DNA of 64,000 nucleotides from Nonomuraea turkmeniaca. GTDB lineage: Bacteria > Actinomycetota > Actinomycetes > Streptosporangiales > Streptosporangiaceae. A model generated the notes under the pieces. That model saw only the letters and a list, made by a program, of their open reading frames with translations. It was not told the origin of the DNA and made no database searches. The DNA lies in contig NZ_VCKY01000010.1 in the NCBI RefSeq assembly GCF_005889735.1, positions 1 to 64,000 on the forward strand, in the 5' to 3' direction. Shown one piece after another: positions 40,272 to 50,679 of the stretch (position 1 is its first letter; each line of letters opens with the position of its first letter). A program made the position numbers and the translations under genes.

Positions 40272-40316
40272 GGCATCCCGCCCCCTGTACACCCCCCAAC
40301 AGGATGTCGGAGCATC

Positions 40317-41966
<1,650 letters not shown>

Positions 41967-41982
41967 CATTTTTTCGTAACAA

Positions 41983-42013
41983 AAAGGGCCGACTCTCCAC
42001 GAGTCGGCCCTTT
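41983..42013 (+). terminator. Terminator of the chitinase gene
   Basis: AAAGGGCCGACTC and GAGTCGGCCCTTT form a perfect 13-bp stem around TCCAC. The stem ends in TTT, and it lies 17 bases after the chitinase stop codon. Confidence 0.92.
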
Positions 42014-42091
42014 CTGCCTTATTGACATATTCGTCCCTTATCGCCAAGGTCTCTTTTGTCCTGATGTCTCCCTCACCTTCGAGGAGCCTTC

Positions 42092-43642
42092 ATGCATTCC
42101 GGACTACGCAAGGGCGTGCTCGGCGCGATCACCGCCGTCGCCGTTGCCGTCTCCCCCTTAGCCTTCACCGGCACCGCCAGCGCCCACGGCAGTGACAATG
42201 CCGTACGCAAGCTGGTCGAGGCCGTCTCCGGCAAGAACGTCAAGAAGCACCTGTCGGCCTTCCAGGCGATCGCCGACGCCAACGGCGGAACGCGCGTGTC
42301 CGGCACCCCCGGCTTCGACGCCTCCCGCGACTACGTGGCACGCAAGCTCCGCGGCGCCGGGTACGACGTGACGATCCAGCCGTTCGAGTTCACCTTCGAC
42401 GGTTACAAGACGCCGCCGGTGCTCAAGCGGACCAGCCCGGACCCGAAGACGTACTCATACGGGTTCTTCAGCGACTACGTGGCGATGGGCGACTCTCCCG
42501 CCGGCGCCGTCAGTGGCACGATCCAACCCGTTGACCTGGTGCTGCCGCCCGGCCCCACGGCCAACAGCTCGACCTCGGGCTGCGAGGCGAGCGACTTCGC
42601 CGGCTTCGTGCCCGGCAACATCGCGCTCATGCAGCGCGGCACCTGCAACTTCCGCATCAAGGTCGACAACGCCATGGCGGCGGGCGCGGCCGGGGTCATC
42701 GTGTTCAACGAGGGGCAGACCGGCCGCACCGAGGTGGACCTGAACCCGGTGCTCAGCGGGCCCGGCGTGACGATCCCGTCGTTCTTCGCCCGCTTCTCGG
42801 TCGGCCAGGAGCTGGCCGCCGCCGCGGGCACCACGGTGCAGATGAACTACGACCCGATCGTCGAGACCCGGACCACGTACAACGTGATCGCCCAGAGCAA
42901 GCGCGGCAACCCGGACAACGTGGTGATGCTCGGCGCCCACCTCGACAGCGTCCAGGAGGGGCCCGGCATCAACGACAACGGCTCGGGCAGCGCCGGCGTC
43001 CTGGAGGTCGCGCTCCAGGCCGCCAAGATCAGGCCGAAGAACCAGCTGCGCTTCGCCTTCTGGGGCGCTGAGGAGTTCGGCCTGCTCGGCTCCGAACACT
43101 ACGTCGCCGCGCTGACGGCGGAGGAGCGGGCCAAGATCACCCTCTACCTCAACTTCGACATGATCGCCTCGCCGAACTACACCTTCGGGATCTACGACGG
43201 CGACGGTGACGCGTTCGGCGTCGCGGGCCCGCCCGGATCGGACGTGATCGAGGAGGACTTCGAGAAGTTCTTCGCCGGGCGCGGTCAGCCGTACAAGGCG
43301 ACGGCCTTCACCGGCCGCTCCGACTACGGGCCCTTCATCGAGGTCGGGATCCCGGCGGGCGGCCTCTTCACCGGGGCCGAGGTGCTCAAGACCGCGGAGG
43401 AGGCCGCGATCTTCGGCGGCACGGCGGGCGTCCCGCTCGACCCCTGCTACCACAGCGTCTGCGACACCATCAAGAACATCAACGACAAGGCGCTGGACGT
43501 CAACTCGGACGCGATCGCCGCCCTGACGGCGAAGTACGCCTTCAACACCGGGACGATCCCCACCGACCCGGCCCCGGCGCCTGCCGCCCGCAGCGCCACC
43601 GCCCACACGCACACGCACAAGCCCGCCGACTCGGCCGGCTGA
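42092..43642 (+). CDS. Secreted M28 zinc aminopeptidase with PA domain
   Basis: 516 residues, ATG preceded by GAGGAG. Signal peptide ends about residue 31 (FTGTASAHG). After a propeptide-like part, a protease-associated (PA) domain (about 150-250: FVPGNIALMQRGTCNFRIKV, AAGVIVFNEG) interrupts the peptidase. Metal ligands are in VVMLGAHLDSVQEGPGINDN, FAFWGAEEFGLLGS, YLNFDMIAS and CYHSVCDT; the EE pair provides the catalytic base. It resembles Streptomyces griseus aminopeptidase-type enzymes extended by a PA domain. The C-terminal tail is Pro/Ala and His rich (TAHTHTHKPADSAG). Confidence 0.95.
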   Translation: MHSGLRKGVLGAITAVAVAVSPLAFTGTASAHGSDNAVRKLVEAVSGKNVKKHLSAFQAIADANGGTRVSGTPGFDASRDYVARKLRGAGYDVTIQPFEFTFDGYKTPPVLKRTSPDPKTYSYGFFSDYVAMGDSPAGAVSGTIQPVDLVLPPGPTANSSTSGCEASDFAGFVPGNIALMQRGTCNFRIKVDNAMAAGAAGVIVFNEGQTGRTEVDLNPVLSGPGVTIPSFFARFSVGQELAAAAGTTVQMNYDPIVETRTTYNVIAQSKRGNPDNVVMLGAHLDSVQEGPGINDNGSGSAGVLEVALQAAKIRPKNQLRFAFWGAEEFGLLGSEHYVAALTAEERAKITLYLNFDMIASPNYTFGIYDGDGDAFGVAGPPGSDVIEEDFEKFFAGRGQPYKATAFTGRSDYGPFIEVGIPAGGLFTGAEVLKTAEEAAIFGGTAGVPLDPCYHSVCDTIKNINDKALDVNSDAIAALTAKYAFNTGTIPTDPAPAPAARSATAHTHTHKPADSAG

Positions 43643-43655
43643 CACCCACCACCGG

Positions 43656-43684
43656 CGCGCCCGCAGCCACGTGCTGCGGGCGCG
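43656..43684 (+). terminator. Terminator of the M28 peptidase gene
   Basis: CGCGCCCGCAGC and GCTGCGGGCGCG form a perfect 12-bp stem around CACGT, followed by TTTATC. Confidence 0.9.
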
Positions 43685-43699
43685 TTTATCGCGCCTCGG

Positions 43700-43893
43700 G
43701 TGAAGGCGCTGGTTCTCGCGCTCGCCATGGCGACGGCAGCCGGCGGGCGGCCCGGGCGTCCCCGGTGAGTTCACCTTCGGGCCCAACGGGGTGGCCGACG
43801 TGGCCGGCTACCACTACGAGATCACCGGCGAAGTGTCCTCGGCCTGGGTGCCCGCCGGCCCCGACGGAAGTGCCACTGTCAACGCCCCAGCTC
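43700..43893 (+). pseudogene. Remnant of a secreted LamG/RHS-like protein
   Basis: GTG 43700 opens a signal-like start (VKALVLALAMATAAGG). After a frameshift, the coding pattern continues as FTFGPNGVADVAGYHYEITG, SAWVPAGPDGSATVN, a motif typical of segments between LamG or RHS-like repeats in large secreted actinomycete proteins. It then runs antisense into the aldo/keto reductase 3' end. Only the two ends of a formerly large gene seem to survive. The family call is tentative. Confidence 0.4.
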
Positions 43894-44727
43894 GCTCACC
43901 TGCTGGGGCGTCAGGGACACCGTCGAGGCGGCGAGGTTCTCTTCCAGGTGGGCGACCGACGAGGTGCCGGGGATGGTGAGCATCACCGGGGAGTGGGCCA
44001 GCAGCCAGGCGAGGCTGACCTGGGCGGGCGTGGCTCCGACGGCTTTGGCGACGTGGTCCACGGGGCCGCCCGGCGCCGCCAGGGCGCCCTTGGCGATGGG
44101 GCTGTAGGCGATGAACCCGATCCCCTGCTCCTCGCAGTGCCGCAGCACGTCCTCCGAGAACCGGTTGGTGAGGTTGTAGCGGTTCTGCACGGTGACGATG
44201 TCGACGATGCCGCGCGCCCGTTCCAGCTCCTCGACGCTCACCTCCGACAGCCCCACATGGGCGATCTTGCCCTCGTCCCGCAGCGCCTTGAGCTCGCCGA
44301 GCTGGTCCTCCAGCGGCACCAGCGGGTCGATGCGGTGCAGCTGGAGCAGGTCGATCCGGTCCAGCCCGAGCCTGCGCAGGCTCATCTCGACCTCCTGCCG
44401 CAGGTACGCGGGGCGCCCCACGGCATGCCACTCCCCCGGCCCGGTCCGCACGAACCCGGCCTTGGTCGCGACGAGCAGCCCCTCCGGGTACGGGTGCAGC
44501 GCCTCCCGGATGAGCTCCTCGTTGACGTAGGGCCCGTAGGAGTCGGCAGTGTCGATGAGGTCCACACCCAGCTCGACAGCCCGGCGCAGCACCCGGACAC
44601 ACTCGTCGTGGTCGCGGGGCGGCCCCCAGACCCCGGGCCCGGTGAGACTCATGGCCCCGAAGCCGAGGCGGTGCACGGTCTTGCCGCCGATGGTGAACGT
44701 GCCGGTGGACTGGAGCTCTATGGACAT
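43879..44727 (-). CDS. Aldo/keto reductase
   Basis: 282 residues, NADPH-dependent oxidoreductase with a TIM barrel. Active-site residues: Asp and Tyr in LIDTADSYGPYVNEELI, Lys in VATKAGF, His in LLQLHRIDP. The NADPH-binding end is IPGTSSVAHLEENLAAS. It lies 51 bases after the sulfatase gene on the same strand and is probably the last gene of the sugar operon. It could reduce a sugar aldehyde or keto group, although this family is broad. The ATG has GGAG nine bases upstream. Confidence 0.93.
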   Translation of the reverse strand: MSIELQSTGTFTIGGKTVHRLGFGAMSLTGPGVWGPPRDHDECVRVLRRAVELGVDLIDTADSYGPYVNEELIREALHPYPEGLLVATKAGFVRTGPGEWHAVGRPAYLRQEVEMSLRRLGLDRIDLLQLHRIDPLVPLEDQLGELKALRDEGKIAHVGLSEVSVEELERARGIVDIVTVQNRYNLTNRFSEDVLRHCEEQGIGFIAYSPIAKGALAAPGGPVDHVAKAVGATPAQVSLAWLLAHSPVMLTIPGTSSVAHLEENLAASTVSLTPQQVSELGR

Positions 44728-44778
44728 GCGGGGACACTCCGTCTGAACGTCGAGGCGTACTCTCTCACGGACATCGTG

Positions 44779-46137
44779 TCACTTGCGCTGATGGCCGAAC
44801 CTGACCGGCTTGGGGCCGTGGAGCCGGACCTCCGGGTCGCTCATCGCCTGGGGCCGGGCAGGCAGTTCGACGGCCGGCTCGATCACCGGCTCCGCACCCT
44901 CGGCCGCCGCGATCCTGCGGCCGAGCCGCTCCCGCAGCTCCGCCGCCACCTCGGCGTGCGACGGCAGTCCGGCGAGGTTGACCAGCTCGTGCGGGTCGTT
45001 CTCCAGGTCGTACAGGGCCTGCTCGCGATAGCGGTCGGCGGCCGGGTCGTCCCACGGGTGGGCGCCCTCGGCGACCGCGTAGTACTTCCAGCGGGACGTG
45101 CGGATGCCGCGCCCCACCTCCGACTCGCTGACCTGGAAGAACACCTCGTCAGGCCATGGAGCCCGGGCATCGCGGGCCAGCGGCAGCAACGACCGCCCCT
45201 GCATCTCCCCAGGCACGGGCAGCCCGGCGGCCTCCAGCAGCGTGGGCGGCAGGTCGATCGTGCTGACCGGGCGGGAGATCGTGCCGCCTCCGTCGAAGCC
45301 CGGGCCGCGCAGCGCCAGTGGCACGCGGAGCGAGGCGTCGTGGCAGGAGCGCTTGTACTCGCCGTTGCGGGTCTTGAAGTGGTTGCCGTGGTCGGAGGTG
45401 TACGCCACGATCGTGTCGTCCAGCAGGTCCATGCTGCGCAACGCGTCGAGCAGCCGCCCGAGCCCCTCGTCCAGGCGTTTGACCTGCCCCAGGTAGCCGC
45501 CCATGTGCTGGTGCGCGGTGCCGCCGAGCGCGGCCAGGTCCGGCGGCATCCAGGTGCCCTGGTAACGCTCCTCGTAGCCGTCGGGCGCGGGGTAGTTGTC
45601 CACCTCGTTCTGGTGGTGCGGCTCCAGGAACGACACGAACAGGTAGAACGGCTCGTCGTGGTGGTCGGCGACGAACCTGATCGCCGCGTCCACGAGCGCG
45701 TCGGAGCGGTAGCCGGGCAGCATGACGGGATCGTTCGCCTCGTCGAACACGACCGTGCGGTAGGCGTCGGAGGTGTGCTCCAGCGCGTTGGCCGCCAGCC
45801 AGGACTGGTAGCCGCCCCGCTGGTCCGCCGGCACCGGCTCGCTGCCGGCCAGATGCCACTTGCCGATGTAGCCGGTGGCGTAGCCGGCCGCGCCGAAGTG
45901 GTGCGCCAGCGTGCGCTCCTCGGGCGGCAGCACGCGGCCGTTGCGGTAGACGCCGGTCGTGGTCGGGTAGCGACCCGTCTGCAGGGCGGCGCGGGCGGGG
46001 GCGCACACCGGCTGAGGGGTGAGCGCGACCGCGGCCCGCGTGCCGTGTCCGGCCATCCTTTCGAGGTTGGGGGTGAGCGGGCCGACGGTGTCCCACCGCT
46101 GCTGGTCGGTGAAGACGACGATCACGTTCGGACGCAA
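44779..46137 (-). CDS. Type I sulfatase
   Basis: 452 residues without signal peptide, so probably cytosolic. The N-terminal VIVVFTDQQRWDTVG supplies the metal Asp. CAPARAALQTGRYP is the C-x-P-x-R signature with Cys45 to be converted to formylglycine, which needs a maturation enzyme encoded elsewhere. GYIGKWHLAG and YTSDHGNHF hold further catalytic Lys/His and metal ligands. The position behind an ABC importer predicts desulfation of an imported sulfated sugar or glycoside. An export-free form fits substrates that are taken up while still sulfated. Confidence 0.94.
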   Translation of the reverse strand: MRPNVIVVFTDQQRWDTVGPLTPNLERMAGHGTRAAVALTPQPVCAPARAALQTGRYPTTTGVYRNGRVLPPEERTLAHHFGAAGYATGYIGKWHLAGSEPVPADQRGGYQSWLAANALEHTSDAYRTVVFDEANDPVMLPGYRSDALVDAAIRFVADHHDEPFYLFVSFLEPHHQNEVDNYPAPDGYEERYQGTWMPPDLAALGGTAHQHMGGYLGQVKRLDEGLGRLLDALRSMDLLDDTIVAYTSDHGNHFKTRNGEYKRSCHDASLRVPLALRGPGFDGGGTISRPVSTIDLPPTLLEAAGLPVPGEMQGRSLLPLARDARAPWPDEVFFQVSESEVGRGIRTSRWKYYAVAEGAHPWDDPAADRYREQALYDLENDPHELVNLAGLPSHAEVAAELRERLGRRIAAAEGAEPVIEPAVELPARPQAMSDPEVRLHGPKPVRFGHQRK

Positions 46138-46152
46138 GAAGACGACTCCTGA

Positions 46153-46959
46153 CTAACGTAGGCCGGTCAGCGCGATGCCACGCACGAAGTAGCGCTGGGT
46201 GAAGATGAACAGGATGGCAGTGGGGACGAAGAGGATCACAGAGCCGGCCGCCGTCAGGTGCCAGAGCGTGAAGTACTCCTGGTTGAACAGGGTGAGCCCG
46301 ACTGGGATGGTACGCATCTCCGGCGTGCTGGTGGCGACCAGCGGCCAGAGGAACTCGTTCCACTGGAAGACGAAGGTGAACAACCCGAGCACGGCGAGCG
46401 CGGGACGCGTCTGCGGCAGGATGACGCTCCGGTAGATCCGCAGCTCCGAGGCGCCGTCGATGCGGGCCGCGTTGATCAGGTCGTCGGGGATGGGCTGGAT
46501 GAACTGCCGCATGAGGAAGATCCCGAACGCGTCCATGAGGAACGGCGTGATCAGCCCCTGGTACGTGTTCAGCCACCCCATGTTGGCCATCAGCACGTAC
46601 AGCGGGATCATCCGCACGAAGAACGGCACCATCAGCGTCGCCAGCAACGCCACGAACAGGGTGTTGCGCAGCGGGAAGCGGAACTTGGCGAACACGTACC
46701 CGACGAGCGGGTCGAACAGCAGGTGCGCCAGCGTGATGGCGCCGGCCACGACGAGGCTGTTGACGATGAAGTTGCCGAACGGCGCGCGGGCGAACAGCTC
46801 CGCGTAGTTGCCCCACTGGGGCGAGTCGGGCACCAGCACCGCGTTCGCCGCCAACGTCTCCGCCTCGGTCTGCAGCGACAGCGAGACCATGTAGAGCAGC
46901 GGCACGACCGTGATCAGGGAGGCGATCACCAGCAACGTGTAGAGCAGAGCTTTCCGCAT
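46153..46959 (-). CDS. Carbohydrate ABC permease, MalG type
   Basis: 268 residues with six membrane helices and the EAA-loop ELRIYRSVILPQTRPALAVLG preceded by DDLINAARIDGAS. The start codon overlaps the MalF-type stop by one base (TGATG), so translation is coupled. With the MalF partner it forms the channel of a CUT1-type sugar importer; the ATPase is not in the operon and is probably a shared MsiK-like protein, as common in actinomycetes. Confidence 0.95.
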   Translation of the reverse strand: MRKALLYTLLVIASLITVVPLLYMVSLSLQTEAETLAANAVLVPDSPQWGNYAELFARAPFGNFIVNSLVVAGAITLAHLLFDPLVGYVFAKFRFPLRNTLFVALLATLMVPFFVRMIPLYVLMANMGWLNTYQGLITPFLMDAFGIFLMRQFIQPIPDDLINAARIDGASELRIYRSVILPQTRPALAVLGLFTFVFQWNEFLWPLVATSTPEMRTIPVGLTLFNQEYFTLWHLTAAGSVILFVPTAILFIFTQRYFVRGIALTGLR

Positions 46960-47834
46960 CAGTACGTCACCTCCCCGCGCCGCCCTGCCCGCAACTGCAC
47001 CAGCGTGAACGCCACGATCACGACCAGCAGCAGCACCGACTGGGCCGACGAGTAGCCGAAGTCCCTGGTGCGGAAGGCGACGTTGAAGATGTGGAAGACC
47101 GACAGGTCGGTGGCGTCGCCAGGACCGCCGTTGGTGATGATGTACGCCTGCCCGAACGCCTGCAGTCCCGAGATCACCGCCATCACCGACACGAACAACG
47201 TCGTAGGCGCCAGCAGCGGCAGCGTGATCCGCCAGAAACGTGTCCACCCGTCCGCGCCGTCGATCTTGGCGGCCTCGTGGTAGGTCTCGGGGATGCCCTG
47301 CAGCCCGGCCAGGAACAACACCATCGTGTACCCCACGTTCTGCCACAACGTGACCGCGGCGATCGTGAGCAGCGGCGCGGTGTTGAGCCACTGCTGGCCC
47401 GGCAGCCCGAGCGCGTCCAGCATCCGGTTGAGCACGCCGAGCTCCGGATCGAGGATGTTGCGCCAGAGCAGCCCGACGATCGCCACCGAGGTCAGGTACG
47501 GCACCAGCAGCAGCACCCGGAACACCACCCGGCCCTTGAGCGGCTGGTCCAGCGCGAGCGCCAGGACCAGCCCGAGCACGATCGACCCGATCACCACCAG
47601 CACCGAGAACGCCACGGTGACCAGGAACGAGTGCCGCACCGCCGGATCGGCGAGGGCCTGGGTGTAGTTGCCGAGCCCCGTCCACTGGTCGGCCTGCGGA
47701 CCGGTGCGGAAGCTGGTGGCCACCACGTTCCCGATCGGCAGGTAGAAGAAGGCCGCGAAGAACAGGATCGCCGGGGTGAGGAAGAGGTAGGCGGTCCGCG
47801 CGTAACGGCCCGACAGCGTGCGGGGCCTGCTCAT
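46959..47834 (-). CDS. Carbohydrate ABC permease, MalF type
   Basis: 291 residues, six membrane helices starting with YLFLTPAILFFAAFFYLPIG. The EAA loop is YHEAAKIDGADGWTRFWRIT, then LPLLAPTT. The typical end GQAYIITNGGPGDATDLSVF is present. It lies 43 bases downstream of the binding-protein gene and is coupled to the MalG-type gene. Confidence 0.95.
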   Translation of the reverse strand: MSRPRTLSGRYARTAYLFLTPAILFFAAFFYLPIGNVVATSFRTGPQADQWTGLGNYTQALADPAVRHSFLVTVAFSVLVVIGSIVLGLVLALALDQPLKGRVVFRVLLLVPYLTSVAIVGLLWRNILDPELGVLNRMLDALGLPGQQWLNTAPLLTIAAVTLWQNVGYTMVLFLAGLQGIPETYHEAAKIDGADGWTRFWRITLPLLAPTTLFVSVMAVISGLQAFGQAYIITNGGPGDATDLSVFHIFNVAFRTRDFGYSSAQSVLLLVVIVAFTLVQLRAGRRGEVTY

Positions 47835-47877
47835 GGCCTCACTCCGTTCGGCGGCTCGGTCGCCGTACGCCGCCGCC

Positions 47878-49143
47878 TCACTTGAGGAATCCCTCCGCGG
47901 TCTGGGTGAACGTGGCGAGGGCCTCGGCGGCCGGCTGGTTCTGGATGAGCACCTGCTGGTACATGACCTTGAGCTGCTCCTCCCACTTGCCGAGCTGCCC
48001 GGTGAGCCGCACCTGCTGGGAGGAGTCCTTGGCGGTCGGCAGGGCGTCGGCGAAGACCTTGATGGCCTCGTTCGTCTGCACCTCGGGCAGCTTCGTCCAG
48101 GAGACGCGCGGCATGAGCATGCCGGTCTCCTTGGTGGCGGCCTGCTCGACCTCGATGGCGGTGATGCGCTTGATGAAGTCCCACGACAGCTCGGGGCGGG
48201 TGGCCTTGGCCGGCACGAACATGCTGACCCCGGCCGCCTGCGTGGCCTGCGTCTTGTTCTTCAGCGGCGGGGCGACGCCCAGCTCGATGTCGGGGCTGGT
48301 CTTCCTGATCGGGTCCAGGTCCCACGGGCCGGTGAAGATCATCGCGGCGCGCTTGGCCGAGAACAACTTCTGCGGGCCCGAGTAGTCGGTGCCCGACACC
48401 GGCACCGGCGCCACCTTGTGCTTGTGGATCAGGTCGGCCTGGAACTGCAGGGCGGCGACCGCGTCCGCCCGCGGCTCCATGATCTTGCCGGTCTGCGTGT
48501 CGTAGGGGGTGACGCCGGCCTGCACCATCCACGGCCACATGTAGGTGTAGTCCTGGTTGAGCGCGACGCCGTACACGCCGTCCTTGGTGAGCTTCTGGGC
48601 GGCGGCCAGGAACTCCTCCCACGTGGTGGGCACCTCCACGCCGGCGTCCCTGAGCATCGCCTTGTTGTAGAAGAGCGTGTTGCAGGTGAAGTGCAGCTGC
48701 ACCCCGTACACCTTGCCCTGGTACGAGTTGCGCTCGACGGTCACCGGCTGCCAGTCGGAGGGGAAGCCCATCGCCTGGCCGTCGCGGTCGACGAAGTCCT
48801 GCAGCGAGCGGGCGTTGCCGGAGACCGCGAACTCCTGCACCCACCCGCCGGGCTCCTCGACCAGGTCCGGCACGGTCCCTGAGGCGAAGTCGGCCAGCAG
48901 CCTGGTACGCAGGTCCGGCCACTGGTACTTCTGCAGGTTGACCTTGACCTTGTTGGCCTGCTCGAACTCGGCGATCGCCTTGCGGTAGGCCTGGTAGTCG
49001 TGGCCGGCGTTCCAGTAGACGGTGAACGTGCCGGGCTCGGTGGCGGGCGCGGTGGGGGCGCCCGCGCAGGACGACAGGACCGGCACGGCGGCGGCCGCAC
49101 CGGCCAGGCGGAGCAGGTCACGGCGGGAGAGGGTGGGGGACAT
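47878..49143 (-). CDS. Sugar ABC substrate-binding lipoprotein
   Basis: 421 residues. The signal has a twin-arginine motif and a lipobox (SRRDLLRLAGAAAAVPVLSSC), so export by Tat and lipid anchoring are likely. The body is a family 1 solute-binding protein (FTVYWNAGHDYQAYRKAIAE, WPDLRTRLLADFASGTVPDL, LHFTCNTLFYNKAMLRDAG, AAMIFTGPWDLD). It delivers an oligosaccharide, perhaps sulfated in view of the sulfatase downstream, to the MalFG-type permeases. It starts 14 bases after the LacI-type gene ends. Confidence 0.95.
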   Translation of the reverse strand: MSPTLSRRDLLRLAGAAAAVPVLSSCAGAPTAPATEPGTFTVYWNAGHDYQAYRKAIAEFEQANKVKVNLQKYQWPDLRTRLLADFASGTVPDLVEEPGGWVQEFAVSGNARSLQDFVDRDGQAMGFPSDWQPVTVERNSYQGKVYGVQLHFTCNTLFYNKAMLRDAGVEVPTTWEEFLAAAQKLTKDGVYGVALNQDYTYMWPWMVQAGVTPYDTQTGKIMEPRADAVAALQFQADLIHKHKVAPVPVSGTDYSGPQKLFSAKRAAMIFTGPWDLDPIRKTSPDIELGVAPPLKNKTQATQAAGVSMFVPAKATRPELSWDFIKRITAIEVEQAATKETGMLMPRVSWTKLPEVQTNEAIKVFADALPTAKDSSQQVRLTGQLGKWEEQLKVMYQQVLIQNQPAAEALATFTQTAEGFLK

Positions 49144-49157
49144 CTCGCATTTCCCTT

Positions 49158-50159
49158 CTAGGAAGAGCCTCGCCGCAGGAAGGTCCAGGAGCGGACGATC
49201 TCACGGGCGGGCGGAGCCTCCTCGGCCTGGAGGCGGTCGAACAGCAGCCGCACGATGTCGGTGTAGTCGTGCCTGAGCGGGCCGACGGTGCTGAGCTGCG
49301 GGGTGGTGATGAGACCCTCGTCGATGTTGCCGACACCGACGATCGCGACGTCGCCGGGCACGCTCAGCCCGGCGTCCCGCGCGGCCCCGATGGCGCTGAT
49401 CGCGGCGCGGTCGGACGCCGCGAAGATCGCGTCGGGGCGGTCGGGCGAGCGCAGGAGCTCGGTGGCGGTCTGGTACGCCGCCACGCGGTCGTCGGCGCCC
49501 GAGGTGATGATGCGTTCCGTCACGCCGTGCCGGTCGAGCGCCGTGGTGTAACCGAGCAGCCGGCCGACCGGCCGGTCCCGGTAGAGCTCATGGCGGTGCG
49601 CCAGGAACGCGATGCGCCGCCTGCCCTGCGCCAGCAGGTGCTCGACGGCCTCCACGCAGGCCTCCGTCTCCGGGGTACGGACGACGTCGCAGCCCTCCAG
49701 CCCGCTCTCGTTGCTCAGCACCACCATCGGCAGGCCGGTGGCGGCGAGCCCGCTGAGCAGGTCATGCGTGAGGTGGTCGCCTACCACGTTGATCAGCGCG
49801 CCGTCGGCGATGCCGCCGCGCAGCACGTCGATCGCCGCGTTCGCGCGGGCGTCGGAGTAGACGGCCAGGGTCACCACGGAGTAGCCGCGGGCGTCGGCCA
49901 TCTCGTGCAGGTCCCTGGCCAGCCGCTCGTCGGTCGGCACCCCGCCGATGGAGCTCAACACCAGACAGACCCGCTGGGTGCGGCGCTTGCGCAGGCTCCT
50001 CGCGGCCTGGTTGGGGGTGTAGCCGAGCCGCCTGGCGGCGTCGAGCACCCGCTGCCTCGTCTCGGCGGCGACGGGACGGTCCCGGCCACTGAGCACGTAG
50101 GAGACGGTCGCGACGGACACGTTCGCGAGTTCGGCCACTTGTCGTGCTGTAGGTCTCAT
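49158..50159 (-). CDS. LacI family transcriptional repressor
   Basis: 333 residues from ATG 50159. The DNA-binding domain reads TARQVAELANVSVATVSYVL, then TRQRVLDAARRLGYTPNQAA with the LacI hinge helix. A periplasmic-binding-like sensor domain follows (VCLVLSSIGGVPTDERLARD ... IFAASDRAAISAIGAARDAG). It is the first gene of the ABC/sulfatase operon and should repress it until a sugar derived from the substrate binds. Two inverted repeats, one at its start codon and one about 110 bases upstream, are likely operators. No good ribosome site precedes the ATG. Confidence 0.95.
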   Translation of the reverse strand: MRPTARQVAELANVSVATVSYVLSGRDRPVAAETRQRVLDAARRLGYTPNQAARSLRKRRTQRVCLVLSSIGGVPTDERLARDLHEMADARGYSVVTLAVYSDARANAAIDVLRGGIADGALINVVGDHLTHDLLSGLAATGLPMVVLSNESGLEGCDVVRTPETEACVEAVEHLLAQGRRRIAFLAHRHELYRDRPVGRLLGYTTALDRHGVTERIITSGADDRVAAYQTATELLRSPDRPDAIFAASDRAAISAIGAARDAGLSVPGDVAIVGVGNIDEGLITTPQLSTVGPLRHDYTDIVRLLFDRLQAEEAPPAREIVRSWTFLRRGSS

Positions 50160-50180
50160 GCTAGTCGAATAACATAGCAT
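50158..50180. promoter_or_regulatory. Inverted repeat over the LacI-type start codon
   Basis: ATGCTA (50158-50163) and TAGCAT (50175-50180) are separated by 11 bases, and the site overlaps the start codon. It may serve for autoregulation. Confidence 0.4.
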
Positions 50181-50267
50181 TCCCGACAGGAATACAAGGT
50201 AATTCCCCTCTCTCATCTCGCTGTGGGGCTGTGCGGCTCAGGAGTGGGACGCTCAGCATCTGTATGC

Positions 50268-50283
50268 TGTTAAACGATTAACA
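50268..50283. promoter_or_regulatory. LacI-family operator
   Basis: TGTTAAACGATTAACA has 6-base perfect arms and the LacI-family core AA-n-CG-n-TT. It lies upstream of the LacI-type gene, in a promoter-proximal AT-rich segment. Confidence 0.65.
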
Positions 50284-50332
50284 TCGCGGGTCCCCACGAC
50301 CGTACTCCTTCACCTCACTACGGATCAACCCG

Positions 50333-50480
50333 TCATTTGAGGATGCGTGGCGGGTTGGCCGGCAGGTCGACGAACGTACGCATCCAGGCGGCGGCGGTTC
50401 CACGAACTCCTGATCGTGCGCGCCGCCACCCGGCCGGTGTCGGCGGTCTGCTCGCCGGGCACGGATGTCCGCTTCCCTTC
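50333..50480 (-). pseudogene. Short 3' gene remnant
   Basis: A minus-strand frame ends AAAWMRTFVDLPANPPRILK-stop (stop at 50333) with strongly coding third positions. Further upstream the pattern continues in another frame (PGEQTADTGRVAARTIRSSW). It looks like the frameshifted end of a lost gene of unknown family. The rest of the 520-base gap (50160-50679) holds the two LacI-type sites and, from about 50560, an AT-rich promoter region for the gene at 50680. Confidence 0.35.
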
Positions 50481-50679
50481 GCAGCGTGCGGTACTGCGTC
50501 GGATGCGGACAAACGCGCGAAAAGCTCACTTCGAACGGGGCATCTGGATGTTTCGACCGCGTTTCATCTTGATCTTAAACAGACGAAAAAATCATGTCTT
50601 GACCAGGTATGCGGATCATGTCACGCTTCGTGCGAAATGATCTAGTTCCCGAAATCTGCCACGAAGGGCCAGGGGACGA

